DNA of 64,000 bases from Taxillus chinensis (GCA_023512835.1 CM042091.1:3104348-3168347); one strand, 5' to 3'; numbered from the stretch's first letter, positions 1-12,240 are shown. The notes: a model not told the origin generated them from the letters alone. Translations and numbers: made by a program.

Positions 1-1
1 A

Positions 2-3000
2 AACTCAGCTGCTCTCCTGACCTCCATTGGTGACAACAGTTCCATGATGTACACTAACAGTCAAAGTAAACGAAAACTTTTTGCTGAGAATGCAGGAATG
101 CAAGAGCAGGCTCTTAAAGTTTTGATTGGTTCAGTTGGATCTAAGAGCAATAAGGTGCCTTATGTCAAAGGACTTCTGAGATTTTTATCTCAGCACCCTA
201 ACTTATCAAATTCAGTGCTCTGGACTCCAGCAACAACACGTGTTGCATCACTATACTCTGCAGCAGATGTGTACATTACAAACTCACAGGTAATAGGTCA
301 TTGTAATCTCATTAGAACTGATATGCAAGTGGATGTCCATCATATGGTGGTTTTCAAAGCTTTCTAATGATTACTTTAATATTTCTAAAATCCGTTAAAA
401 GTTAATGGTTGAAGAGCTTCAAAGCTAATAATGTTGTCAATCTAATAATGTTTTTATCTATTTTGATTATGAATTTATTTTTTTTGTAAAGAATCACAGT
501 TTTACTAAATGAAAAGATCATGATAACAATGAAGTTTCATACGTTTTGTGTTAATTTCATTCACCAAAGTTCTTTGCAGTAAATAAAATTTGGGGATGAA
601 AATATGTTGAAATGCCATGTAGTATTTATATTGGGATTAAACTATCTTGATAAAATTTCACAGGGACTTGGAGAAACATTTGGCAGAGTAACAATTGAAG
701 CAATGGCATTTGGTCTTCCGGTACAACACAAACTTGTTCATTTATCAGAGTACTTCAATGATTGAATTATTTTCACACCAAAGCTTCATTTTTAACAAAT
801 TTGTCGTTTTACTTTTTACATTTCATAAGCTGTGGTACAATTTTGATCTAACTATATTTAAAATCAGGATATCCATGGTGTCCTTGAAAACAGTTTTCTC
901 ACAAAATGATTTCAATTTATTGAAATTATTCATGCAGTTCATTCAATTTAAAATTCTGCATGGTATTTATATAATCTAAATCTAACTAATTTATGATTTT
1001 GGCTTCAAATAGAAAGCTTACAAATAGTTCATTTGTCAACTAATTTGTTTATCTACTTATGTCCTAACTCCTCATACCCTTTTAAACTCAAAGCTTTAAT
1101 TGAAGAATATCAATGTGATTTTTTAGACCATTTCTAACTCATTACTCTAATTTAAACTAATTTTTACACTTAAATAGAGTAATTTTCATTCATAATCTTC
1201 AATTCTTTACGCTAAATGTAATACTATCCCATTATTAAAATCTTTGTGTACAATCTCCGGTCGTCCATCCACCCTAGTGGTGTTGCCAGTTGCGATTGGA
1301 GGAGGGTTTGGGGATTTGGGATTCAATTGGTATGTAAGTAAGTGAGGTGAGGATGGAAGTGTGTTTGGGATTTGGTGTGGGGGATGGGGACGGAAAAGAA
1401 GCGCAGTTGAAGAAGAGAGGGGAAAGGAGTGGATCTGAGACTGACCAGCATGGAGACAGCCATGGGGGCTAGGAGATGGGGAGGAACATGACCATCAAAC
1501 CTTATTTGTCATTTCGGGGGGGTGTGGGGTGTTGGGGGGGGGGGGGGAATGTGAATTCCTAATGCGTATAAAGATAATAATAAGCCGATTCACATAGACG
1601 GCAAACTACCGAGAACGCAACAAATGTTATGTTGAAATTCAAAACTCAAGAATGCAACTAATCGGCATAATGAATATGGATCGAGGTGAAGCACTTGAAA
1701 AGGAATTCTAGTGAGAGAGGACTCTCCGGATTTGCCGTGCGGCATGGGAACAAACTCTGGACCATCCCCATCTCAATCGGATTCCAATGTCTTCTTAGGC
1801 CTCGACCATCACGTTTGTGTCCCTCCAGTGCTGGGGGAGTGGTGGGTGGTGCCGAGAAAGATGGGGGGCGGGGGGTGGTGGTGGTGTCGGGGAAGCGTGG
1901 TGGGAGTGGGGCACTCGGCGTTTGGCGCTGGAGATTGTCAATTTTTCTCAATACTTTCTTTGTGAGAGTTGCTTTGTTTATATAGAAATTGTGGGCTAAT
2001 TACGAAGATGAAAATCTTCCATTACATAGGACTTTGTAAGGTAATAATAAATACAAATCACATATACGCCTATATACAAAATACTTCTATATATAACTAG
2101 ACTAAATAAATAAGGTAGAATATATGTATGCCTATAATGGGTTGGACCAGCTATATGGATTGCCGTAATAGATAGAGCCAACCAGTTGTAAATTAAACTG
2201 ACTAACATTTCCTCTCAAATTGATGCTAGGCGATTGAGAAGCATCAATTTGTCAACTAAGAACTAATGGCGAGGACAAGAGAGAGCCTTGGTAAAGACAT
2301 TAGCAGGTTGGTGTTCTGTAGAAATGTGAGGAAGAATAATCTCCTGGCGAGCAACGACTTCACGAATGGAATGACAATCCACTTCAATATGTTTGGTGCG
2401 CTCATGAAAAATACGATTGGTAGCAATTTGAATAGCACTTGTATTATCAGCACGGAGAGGAGTAGGAGAAAGCTGTGGAACATTGAGTTCACCTAACAAC
2501 CCGCGAAGCCATATAATTTCAGAATAGGCGGATGACATAGCCTGATATTTAGACTCAGCAGTGGACTTGGAGACACGAGCTTGCTTCTTACTTTTCCAAG
2601 AGATGAGAGCACAACTAAGAAACATACACCAACCCGTAACAGAACGACGAGTATCCACACAACCAGCCCAGTCGGCATCACTAAAACCTTCCAATTGTAA
2701 GGAATTCTCTGAAGGAAAAAACAAGCTACGACCATATGTTCCTTCGAGATATCGAAAAGGATGACGGACGACAGCCAAATGGGTCTGGCATGGAGCATGC
2801 ATAAACTGACTAGCCTGTTGAATAGCAAATGAGATATCAACGCTAGTAATGGTCAAATAATTTAAATTGCCAACTTGCTGCCGATAGAGGGAAGGATATA
2901 AGGGATCACCACTCGCTTGACGCAATGTCAAATTGACCTCCATAGGTGTAAGAACGGAATTATTATCCTGAAGACCGGCCAAAGAAAGAAGTTCTTGGGT

Positions 3001-6000
3001 ATACTTATGCTGATGTGAGCATACCATTTGAACAATGTTGAACCTCAAGACCAAGAAAATACTGCAGGGGACCAAGGTCTTTCATATGAAACGAAGAGTT
3101 GAGGTGGTTTTGGAGCTGTTCAATTAACGAGAGATCTGATCCAGTAATCACAATATCATTAACGTACACAAGAAGTATAACGATCCCAAGGGTAGTCTTG
3201 CGAAAGAAGAGAGAGGAGTCATACCGACTCTAAGTGAAAGTGAAATCCAATAAAGTAGTGCGAAACTTCTCAAACCTTGCCCATGGGGCCTGCTTTATAC
3301 CATATAAAGAGCGCTTTAAACGACAAACCCCAACAGAAGAAGAAAAAAACAAGCCAGGAGGAAGAGACATAAATATTGCTTCCTTGAGATCACGTGTAAA
3401 AATGCATTCTTCACATCCATCTGGTGAAGCAGCCATCCATTTGAAATAGCAAGAGCTAGAACAGTACGGACAGTAGTCATTTTAGCCACGGGAGCAAATG
3501 TTTCCTCATAATCAAACCCATACTCCTGTTAATTCCCAAGTGCCACTAGACGGGCTTTATAGTGGTCGATAGAACCATTAGCACAGAGCTTGATGTTGTA
3601 AACCCATTTGCACCCAATAAGCTTAACTCCAACGGGACAAGAAACAATATCCCAAGTGTGATTATCCTGAAGAGCTTGAAGTTCCTCGTGCATAGCCTGG
3701 CGCCAACACTCTTGAGTAGAAGCCCGAGAATAAGATTTAGGCACAGAAGTAGCATCAAGAGGAGTTGGAAGAGCAGAAGAAGAAAACCCATACCAATTCG
3801 GGGGCCGAGATACCCAAGTAGATCGTCGAGGCACAGGCATGGGAGGATTAAGTGGCGGTGCAGGGGAAGGAAAAGGTAGTGGGCGACGTTGCTGATACAC
3901 AAGACCTGGTGAAAAGCGAGGTGAAGTACTAGACACATCATCAAAACCAGGGAGAGAAATAGAGGAAGAAACACGTTTAGAACAAGATAGAAAGAACTAT
4001 TGATTTTCAAAAAAAAAATCACATTGCGAGAAGTACGAATCTTGTTAGCATCCACATCATAACACACAAACCCTTTATGAGTTACTATACTCGAGAAAAG
4101 CACATTGAATAGATTAGGTAGAAAGTTTGTGACGGTCAATGGGACATGTATTCGCCCCCACAATCGGATCGGAAGGTGTTAATACAAGTAGAAAATTGAG
4201 TTTCTACATAGGCAACAAAGTTTTTGAAGGTGGAAAACACATCAGCCTTAGAATGGAGAAAATAGACCCACGTGAAATGACTGTAATCATCAATAAATGT
4301 CACAAAATACCTGTATTGAGCGTGAAAAAGAACATGACTCATACCCCAAACATCAGAATGAATAAGCTCAAAACATGAAGAAGCATGGCTTCCCTGCAAA
4401 GGAAAAGGTAAAGATTTGCTTTTTCCAAGTTTACAAGAAGCACAATCAAAAGACAAGGAAGAAAACTCATTGGTATTACTCAAATAACCATGTTTCATAA
4501 GATGTCTCAAGATTACAGAATTTGGATGACCCAATTTCTTATGCCAAAAATGGCAATTATTATTAGCAATAGCAGAACAATCAACAGAAAGTGAACGAGG
4601 AATGGAAAACGACTGAAGAGGAAAAAAATATCCCACTTTAGGCTCCTTCGCTATCTTCTATCCCGACACTTGATCCTGCACACAACAACCAAATCGATCA
4701 AAGTGTAGAGAACAATTCTCTTCAACTAATTGTCCAACAGAAATAAGATTGGTAGATAAAGCAGGAGACACGAAAATATTAGTAAAGGAAGACCCTAGAT
4801 TTCCAACTACAGTAATGGGAAGAGTACTGCCATCTGTGATCTGAATATGCTGGTGACCATCATACTTATGAACATTTTGTTAAGCTGCCAGACTTCCAGT
4901 CATGTGATTGGAAGCCGCATAGTCAATTAACCAAGGTAAAGTATGGAGATATTGCTTACCTTAGAGACCAATAGCAGAAAGGGCCGAAATAATCATTTGT
5001 TGAACTTGCTCGGGAGTAACGTTGGAAGAAGAAGGCGGAATAGAAGGCAAAGTGGAAGATGCTGGCGCAAAAGTGGATTGAACATCAATATGAAAAGCGG
5101 GGGCAGAACGATTTTGAGGACGTATATGACAATCCATAATAATATGACCTTTCTTGCAATAATTGCAGAATTTCTTGCTGCAATGTTTTGCAATGTGCCC
5201 GATTTCCTTGCAACTATAACATTGTGGAGGAGATCTGGATCGTCCTCTGCCTTGAGTAATGTAAGCCATATTAATTATTTCAAAACATCAAGGCCAAGTT
5301 GTGTGGCGAGGAGATATGCTGTTCTTCACGCAAGAGTTCACCCAAGCAAATCTCCAAAGATGGGACCGGTGTACGATTGATTAACCCACCACGTGCACTT
5401 CAAACTCAGGTCAGAGCTTCATCAAGAATTGATCCCGTTGGCTCTCAAAGTGAACCACTTGTAGTGAGCCAAAGCTTCTTTGGAAACTTGAGAATGCACC
5501 AACCCAAAATAATCAATTCATAAGTTGATAAAATTGGAATAAAATTGCTCAATAGAGAGGTTTCCCTGACGATAATTTTTAATGTCTTAACTCCAATTGA
5601 AACTTTCAGGCAGAATTACTTTGATAATAAATTTTCCGAAGATAAACCCAGTAACCCACATCATCTTAGCGATAGTAAACCCACGAAGATTGTTGACCAT
5701 ATGAGGTTCAACAGAGCTAAGTAACCATGAAGCAATTTTGGCATCCTTGCATTCCCATAAACTAAGTTCCTTGGGATTACCGTAGAAGACCCATCCAAAT
5801 GACTGCATCACTCCTTCCCTTTCACAAACATCTTGAACTGGAATTCCCAACTAGCATAGTTTTTCCCATTAAAGCGAACAATAGAATTTTCTCCAGATAT
5901 AATCACCAAGCATTAGAAAACCAATAATTCTTCCACAACTAGAAATATTATAGCTGATAATCATTGAGAAACTGAAAAAAATCAGCCGAGCCAATTAGAA

Positions 6001-6915
6001 AATAATTTTGGGCTCTGATACCATGTCAATTTTTCTCAATACTCTCTTTGTGAGAGTTGCTATGTTTATATAGAAATTGTGGGCTACAAAGCTGAAAATC
6101 AGCCATTACATAGGACTTTGTAAGGTAAGAATAAATACAAATCACATATACGCCTATATACAAAATGCTTCTATATATAACTAGACTAAATAAATAAGGT
6201 AGAATATATGTATGCCCGTAATAGGTTGGACCAGCTATATGGATTGCCGTAATAGATAGAGCCAGCCAGCTGTAAATTAAACAGACTAACAGAGATAGCG
6301 CAGCAGCAGGTGCTTATCTGGTGCAGCAGTGTAGCGGATGCTAGGATGGTGCCGATGAATAGCGCATCGTTGGAGCCGATTTTTGATGATTTAAGCTATA
6401 TATGGCATAATAATGCTTGCGTTGGAGATGCTCTTACGTACTAAGATACCAGGAATTTCTTTCATTACGCTTGTTTTTGTCTCAAAGTTTCAGAAAATAT
6501 TGCATTAGTTAACATTGACATCCATATTAGATATTTGTTACTGTACTGTGACAATCTTCGAGATTCTGAATCCAAGGCTTTTGAGTCAAGTTCCCTTACT
6601 GAAAAGAGTCCAAAGAGCAATAAGCTTGTTCAAGTTAACCTAGTTGTGTTCTATTGTTTTTGGGCACAGGTGCTTGGAACAGATGCTGGTGGCTCAAGAG
6701 AAATTATTGAAGATAATGTTACAGGTCTTCTTCATCCTGTGGGGCGTGAAGGAACTCAAGTCCTTTCAGAAAATATCATGTTTTTGCTTAAAAACCCATC
6801 AGCACATCAGCGACTGGGAATAGGAGGAAGGAAAAAGGTGAAAAAGATGTACTTGAAGCGACAAATGTATAAGAAACTTGCTGAGGTTTTCTTCAAGTGC
6901 ATGAGAATCAAGTAA
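2..6915 (+). CDS. GT4 glycosyltransferase, C-terminal part (5' end outside window)
   Basis: Three exons are visible: 2-289, 664-720 and 6670-6915 (stop TAA). Splice sites are GT-AG and the frame joins cleanly ([11 protein letters not shown], then [13 protein letters not shown]). The protein matches the C-terminal Glycos_transf_1 half of plant GT4-type proteins like Arabidopsis At3g15940/At1g52420. Recognisable segments are [31 protein letters not shown] and the family's E-x7-E nucleotide-sugar motif, [12 protein letters not shown], which lies wholly in the 57-bp middle exon. Proteins of this family transfer sugar from an activated donor; the acceptor is not known for this group. The second visible intron is 5,949 bp long because transposons inserted there, on the opposite strand for Copia. 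The reading frame is undamaged, so the gene may still work if that intron is spliced. The 5' exons lie left of the window. Confidence 0.88.
290..663 (+). other. Intron of the GT4 gene
   Basis: AT-rich intron with donor GTAATA after the NSQ codons and a TTTCACAG acceptor. Nothing else is recognised in it. Confidence 0.75.
1516..1547 (+). repeat. G-run cluster (G-quadruplex candidate)
   Basis: G runs of 7, 4 and 14 bases follow each other within 32 bp on the sense strand of the GT4 intron. A second G-rich block lies at 1833-1913. Either could fold as a quadruplex in DNA or in the unspliced transcript; the long G run may also be of uncertain length in the assembly. Confidence 0.6.
1936..2207 (-). 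repeat. Copia 3' LTR
   Basis: 272 bp, TG...CA, matching the LTR at 6024-6291. On the minus strand this is the downstream LTR. It contains a perfect hairpin at 2004-2019 (6-bp stem, 4-base loop). Confidence 0.93.
2208..2216 (-). other. Copia polypurine tract
   Basis: On the minus strand this reads GAGAGGAAA directly against the 3' LTR, the usual site for plus-strand priming in LTR elements. Confidence 0.75.
2263..3936 (-). pseudogene. Copia reverse transcriptase and RNase H region, broken
   Basis: 3529-3936 encodes the start of the Copia RT domain ([12 protein letters not shown], then GCKWVYNIK and [10 protein letters not shown]). 3230-3436 continues it ([26 protein letters not shown]) in another frame. 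2263-3075 encodes the RT end and RNase H ([54 protein letters not shown]). Stops and frame changes between these blocks disrupt the polyprotein. At 3155-3166 the catalytic YVDD motif reads YVND, so one of the two adjacent aspartates is replaced. Confidence 0.9.
3940..4960 (-). pseudogene. Copia protease and integrase region, broken
   Basis: The protease end (about 4640-4960) has [13 protein letters not shown] where Copia elements usually have a DSGAS-type active site, followed by an in-frame stop. 4136-4636 carries the GAG-pre-integrase HHCC zinc finger (HKKLGHPNS...CASCKLGKS) and the start of the rve core ([35 protein letters not shown]), including two of the three acidic catalytic residues. 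The remainder to about 3940 is in other frames. Confidence 0.85.
4961..5850 (-). pseudogene. Copia gag region, broken
   Basis: 5587-5850 carries a segment typical of Copia gag ([20 protein letters not shown], then AKMMW). 4961-5269 carries a CCHC zinc knuckle ([14 protein letters not shown]) and a second knuckle-like [13 protein letters not shown]. The two pieces are separated by frame breaks. The family role is to coat retroelement RNA; here it is not a single open frame. Confidence 0.85.
6012..6023 (-). other. Copia primer binding site (tRNA-iMet)
   Basis: On the minus strand TGGTATCAGAGC starts immediately next to the 5' LTR. This is the standard plant Copia primer site, complementary to the 3' end of initiator methionine tRNA. 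Confidence 0.95.
6024..6291 (-). repeat. Copia 5' LTR
   Basis: 268 bp, TG...CA, matching 1936-2207. It would hold the element's own promoter. At the place of the hairpin in the other LTR it has a different but still self-complementary sequence (6091-6103). Confidence 0.93.
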
Positions 6916-8330
6916 GGACCTACCTTTCATTCTTTTAATGTTAGAAAAAAAAGCAAAAAACGAGAGAAAAAAGTTACTCAATGCATTGTTTGTGCAAACT
7001 TCAATTTAATTGATCGAATCAACAATCCATTGTTGGCATGTCATAATCTGGGCATGATATGGCTTTTAATTTATAAATAGCTACTGTATCTAGAGGTCAC
7101 TGCCATTCTTGAATGTGGCCTTGTATTGTGCCTCTTTAGTCCGCACCAGCTTCCCCCCCATTCTGGTGTCAAATCTATGGCTAATCACCACTTACCAAGC
7201 TGGGCCATTCTAGAGAAATCAGAAATGGTCATTTTACCATCACAGCACCTTTTTAAAACTTTTTGATCTCACTTGTGCTCACCTTTGCCACACTCTGAAT
7301 TGGATCATCTGGTAGAATCATAGCAGGTTGCCACTCAATTGCCATGTATTCTGTAGCCCCTATGTCAGAATTCTTTGTGTCTACTTCCGGTACGCTGAAC
7401 AAGGTTACTGAACCCTGTTGGAAGTTAAAAACTGATGTTCAAGTCATTTGTTACTTGGTATTAAATATTTATTCGTAATGATGAAAGGAGCACTTGATCT
7501 GCAACTGCAACTATCTTTACTAATCAACCAATCAAATTAATCGTCAGATTAATCCCACTTCAAATGAGAGAATAGAAAGGGGACACAAATAGACGAGCGG
7601 CCACTCAGGTTCTCAGATACCCAAAACGTTGGTGCAGCGGCAGTAGCGGATTGCGTCGGGTGGTAGTGTTGGCGAAGGCGAGCTTTTGATGATAGTGGAG
7701 GGGGAATGGTGGTTGAATGGTGGCCATGGAGGCTGGCATCTATGCAGTGTAGAGGATTAACGTGGCATCCATTTCGTTTAATGAGTTTTAAATTTTTCTT
7801 TATAGGATTAAAAATACTTTTAGATATTTTCAAAAATAAAATTAAGTAAAATCTCGCCCATTGGATTTCAGTGGATGAATGTGTCTTTCTATTTCTGTTC
7901 AATATTACCATTTTATTGTATGATTACAGCAACTCAACCATCTATTATCGTGGCCATCACTATTAAATATTAACATGTGCCGCGACGTTTTTTAAAATGG
8001 ATGCCATGCGACCCACACGTTTAAAGATAAAACTAGCCACTGAGCACGCAGGTGCGTTTGAGAGAAGGATGTCACATCCCCCCGTGAGGCAGTTCAAGTG
8101 CCACAACACGACCATTGGAAGGCCAGTGTTCCGTTCGACTCCTTGGTGTGACATAACTGTATGGTTTTATTCTGTGTCTCATACATGTATTCGGCTGAAC
8201 TAAGAAAAACACCGGCCCTCAAGGTTTGATTCAATAGGTTGATTGTTTGGCCTTATTAGAATTTTGGTTTGAATTTTCCAATTAGAAAAATATCTTTATT
8301 ACACATTGAGGTCTTTCTAGAGTAATTTGG
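6916..8330. other. 3' flank of the GT4 gene; no further gene
   Basis: The first few hundred bases are probably the GT4 3' UTR. Two less AT-rich patches follow (about 7590-7760 and 7980-8160); their short open frames have no recognised motif and look like repeat cargo. No gene is supported here. Confidence 0.5.
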
Positions 8331-11080
8331 TTATGATACCACTATGGTTTTGAAAGTAAGCCAGGGAAGTGGGGTGTGAATAAGTCACAATTACAAGTAA
8401 TGTAGAAATTAAATTAAACTTTCACAACTCAACACTTTATAGTGGTTTAGAGTGAATACCTCTCACGTCACTTCTTTTTTATAAACTAGTGAATAAGTCT
8501 ACTAAGGTATTACAGACTTATAGTACAAAAAGTTTTACAAGTTTACTGTCTTAGTTGTTAAAGCTTACAATTAAATTATCAAGTTTAGTATTTTAGATGA
8601 AAGACTAAGTCAACATTGAGAGTCTTTAAGGAAGTTCACTTCAGTGGGTCCTCAAACAAATAAAATAATAGATAATGAATAAAAGCAAGCTCTATAATAC
8701 ACAATAAAAATAAAGTAAAGAAATTCTTAGAGATGTTGCACAAGATCTTACAAGATCTTCAATGTTCGTAAAACTTTATGTGCTTGGGTTTTTTCTTTTC
8801 TCAAATGAATGTTGTTTGTACTATTGTATATATCTTGTCATGTTTAGTATTCTATATATAAATATATATAGCTCTTCGTTAATGGTCGAATATCTAATTT
8901 TAGTCTGTAGCTGCCTAAAAGTAAAGGCTTTTGAGCATTTCATTAATTCATTTGCTACAATTCAAATCTTCAATGTGTAAGTGTCAAATGTTGATAATTG
9001 ATTTTTAAAATTTTAATCTTCCACGGTTGGATTGAATTATATTTGAAACAAAAAGATAAACAATCTTTAATCTTGTTCAGAAAGTTAAATAGAGCCGTTT
9101 TGTTCTTCTGATGAAACCTCTTAAATTCTTTGCATCAAGTTCTATGTAATAGGTCAAAGCATTCTTTTTATATTCAGATGACAGCAACAAGAGCCGCTGG
9201 TGCATTGTCAACTCAAGCAATGTTGTCTTACGGAATCCAAAGATGCTGATGCATCACTATTTAATAAAGTGTCATCATTTGACAAGTTAAGAACTCTTGG
9301 CATTTGGTCTAGTTTCACTACTCTAAAACAAACGCTCTAGTTTGGAGGTCATGCGTTGCTAGATGTGTCATGTTGATGTAGTCCAATGTTGATGATATTT
9401 GGGATGTTGTTTTGATGGTCAAAAGTTGTTAATGCATCACACTTATGTATGTTAGAACTCCTTGAGTGATCACACGATGTCGTATCAATAAATGATTCAT
9501 TCATTATTCTCCCATTAAGTTTTATACAAATGATGTTGTCTTCTAATTTCAACAAACCTAGTACGTCATGCTAACATAGTTCAAAGCTTTTTGTATATAT
9601 GAATGGTGCCATTTTGCCAAATTATAAGTTTTCCCCTCTTGACTAAGTATTGCTTTAGCAAAATGATGCCCCTTCATGATTTTAGTGAGTCTAGTGCATC
9701 AGGCTTGCGCAAACTAATGCTTCTATAGTTATAATAGTGTCATTTCCTTAAATGAAATAATTCTTTTTAACTTTATTTCTTTACTTCTCCATTATTTTGA
9801 CCAACATGTCATATGAATCTTTAAGCTGACCTAGTGCGTCATTACGCATGACAAATGTTATTGTTCTTCAAAACAATGTCATGTGTTTAATTAAAGCGTT
9901 CTTTCCTTTTTTCATTATATCAACTAATTTCGTGTGATGTCTTAAATAAATATTGTATATCATGCTTATGTATGATAGATCCTTTGTGCCCTTAAAATGT
10001 TGTTATCTTATTTAATGAAGCATTTTTTTCTCCTTTTAGCCCTTTGTAGTCTTTTTGAACGATGTTTTTTTTTCATTTCTAGTGATTGATTCGTCACGGT
10101 GACATATTCTAGTGACTCTTGACCCGTTAAACATTGTCGTTTATAAGTTCAAGTAAGTTTGGTGTCATTATCCTTTCATCAACTAGTGAACCTTGGATAT
10201 TGAAATAATGACATTCACCTAAATATAGGCTCCTATTTCTTCGCTAAGTATAATTTATTTTTGTAATAAAATATAAACAATGTCGTTCAAATTGTCTCAT
10301 CTTTCTTTTCATACACTTTTTTTTGTTCTCTCTAAGGTTTCGTTTGGCTTCGAAATTGATTATTATTAACTTCAATATCAATTTGAGACCAAATATTATC
10401 CAACAATGATTCCTTCTATGAATTCAAACGGTCAGATTACTCTACGAAATTGTCATTTCGGAATAACACTTGATTTAGAACTTAGTTGAAATTAAACTTG
10501 TTTTTATCACTGAAAAGTTTGCTTAAATCCTTTATCTTGATTTAAATGCAATTAAATATGTTTTGATATGCTAGTTCTTTATGGGTTAAACATTCAACAT
10601 ATTATAAAATCATAGCATTTTTGTAACGAAAAGCTGGACTTATTTCTTATTTCAGGGTGCCTAAACTTAAGTTTTTAAAATAAGTTTGAACTTAAATTTT
10701 TTTATGCTTAGCTTGCGTCAACTCAATAAGCCTAAGCCTCATGAATTTATGCTATTGTGAAGATCAATTCAAAATAATATACTATATTATTCACCTATTA
10801 TACTAATGTAATGATTTAATTATATTTTCTTTAACTTTACAAAAAATGGTGATCCCAACATAAATTAAGTCACTAGCTTAAATGACCTCAAATGAACTAA
10901 GGTTAGGTTATCTTAAACAAACTCACAAATTCAATGCAAGCCAAACCTGGACTTGAGCTTAATTTTGAACTAGGTAAAATTAAAATTTGCTAAAAAAATT
11001 CTGCTAAGCTTAACTCGTTATTGACATTTTTTTAATAGATGATACATCATGCCCAAGCAATAGTGCAATGCAAGAGTGAT
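8331..11080. other. Gene-less AT-rich stretch
   Basis: No coding region recognised. At 8333-8346 there is a weak retroelement-like primer-site word (ATGATACCACTAT), followed by sequence that may be an old LTR. The words GTGCATCA and CTAGTGCATCA recur loosely between 9190 and 9850. Both point to decayed repeats rather than genes. Confidence 0.4.
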
Positions 11081-11084
11081 GCAA

Positions 11085-11222
11085 AAGGGTCATGGATAGC
11101 AGTCCCTGCGAGGCTTGTTCGAATGGTTAGATCTATCGACCTCGTAGTAGGAAGTTAGGAGTTTGATTCTGGTTACCAGTGGGATAAGAGTCTGATGGAA
11201 AATAAAAACAAAAATAAAAAGA
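11085..11222 (+). repeat. tRNA-derived SINE-like element
   Basis: A tRNA-like head contains a box-A-like GAATGGTTAGATCT and a degraded box B (GGAGTTTGATTCTGG, compare RGTTCRANNCC), with box spacing as in plant SINEs. An A-rich tail (AATAAAAACAAAAATAAAAA) follows at about 11200-11220. The match to a SINE is by pattern only; flanking target duplications were not resolved. Confidence 0.45.
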
Positions 11223-12240
11223 ATGATTATCAAAGGATAACCGAATAAAACTTTGCCCTTTAAAAAATTAATTTAATAATGTGTGAGGCAATGACTTACA
11301 TATTAGATATTAAATTGATAAAAATAGTTATTACACTTGATTTTAGCAAAAAACTAAAAAAGTTATAACATGTTATAAACATAGGAGTGTTATGTGACTC
11401 ATTAAGTTATATTCACAATTTTTAGGGGACACAAGTTCCCAAGAAAGAATGATGTGGACCAAAAATAAAATCAGATAATAAAAGAGAATGAGAAAATTAT
11501 ACCAATGTAAGCACAAAATAATATTACCTAAAGCAATGGAGGAGCATATTGTAAAAATGATTGGCATTGTGGGAAGAAAATATATATTATCCCTTAAAAA
11601 ATTGTATTAAACACAAATGATGTACAAAAATGCTTGATTTTCATCATATGTTCATGGAAGGGAGACGGTGCATGTTCATAGTTTCACTATGTGAAGAAAG
11701 GCATACACAAGTAAATTAAGGGAGACAAGTTTGATTGCATTTTATTTGACTACACTTCAATATTTTTTTTAAAATTTAAAAATGTTTAGGTTTATAAATT
11801 TAATCATGCTTTTACAATTGTTTTTTAAGTAAAAAAATATAAAAAAAATATTTTAGTTTGTAACAAGAAATTCAAGCTCCAGTACACTCATTAATTATTT
11901 GTGAGCCAACACCATATGTTTTAAGTATGAGTAACATTACGTATAGATAAATTGTACATATTACCATTAAATTGATATTATTGTTTTTAAAATTTTTTAT
12001 TTATATCAATCCGAATGTTTCTACATGAATTTCCTACACAACCTACTTGTAAATAGACTTTTCCTGCATATGATAATTCCATTACACGTATTTTGATTTT
12101 TATGCTCATTTGGACAAGTTGTAGATAAGAGTCCATAGTGTTCCATCAGCTTTCTCGAGACAAACATGTAAAATATTTACAGGAAAGAAAGGTATCAAAA
12201 GTTATAAACAGGAAAAAGATTCCTATCAAAAAATTTCTCC
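11223..12240. other. Gene-less AT-rich stretch
   Basis: No gene, repeat unit or regulatory element recognised apart from low-complexity A/T runs. The right end (from about 12170) is probably the 3' UTR and downstream flank of the minus-strand RING gene. Confidence 0.4.

Larger units (their letters stand above)
1936..6291 (-). mobile_element. Ty1/Copia LTR retrotransposon, degenerate
   Basis: A complete-length but decayed element of 4,356 bp on the minus strand. It has two LTRs (1936-2207 and 6024-6291) that start TG and end CA, a perfect 5-bp target duplication GAGAT (1931-1935 and 6292-6296), a primer binding site complementary to initiator Met tRNA (6012-6023) and a purine tract at the other LTR. 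The internal order is gag, protease, integrase, RT, RNase H, as in Copia. Frames are broken by stops and frameshifts and the RT and protease active-site motifs are altered, so it cannot be autonomous. The LTRs differ at several places, so the insertion is not very recent. Confidence 0.95.
1126..6433. mobile_element. TTA-flanked Tourist/Harbinger-like element with GC-rich cargo, split by Copia
   Basis: The left end reads GACCATTTCTAAC preceded by TTA. The right end reads GTTGGAGATGCTC followed by TTA, and its reverse complement GAGCATCTCCAAC matches the left end at 10 of 13 bases. TTA target duplications and such ends are usual for Tourist/PIF-Harbinger MITEs. Without the Copia insertion the element would be about 950 bp. 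Its arms are AT-rich; the middle (about 1260-1935 and 6292-6400) is GC-rich and exon-like, with no recognised product. No transposase is visible, so it would be non-autonomous. The calls on ends and TSD are read from sequence; the family assignment is inference. Confidence 0.5.

Noticed and set aside
1658..1999. Overlapping frames on both strands with Gly/Trp or Pro runs
   Set aside because: They are frames of a G-rich repeat patch in an intron; no conserved motif and no splice context.
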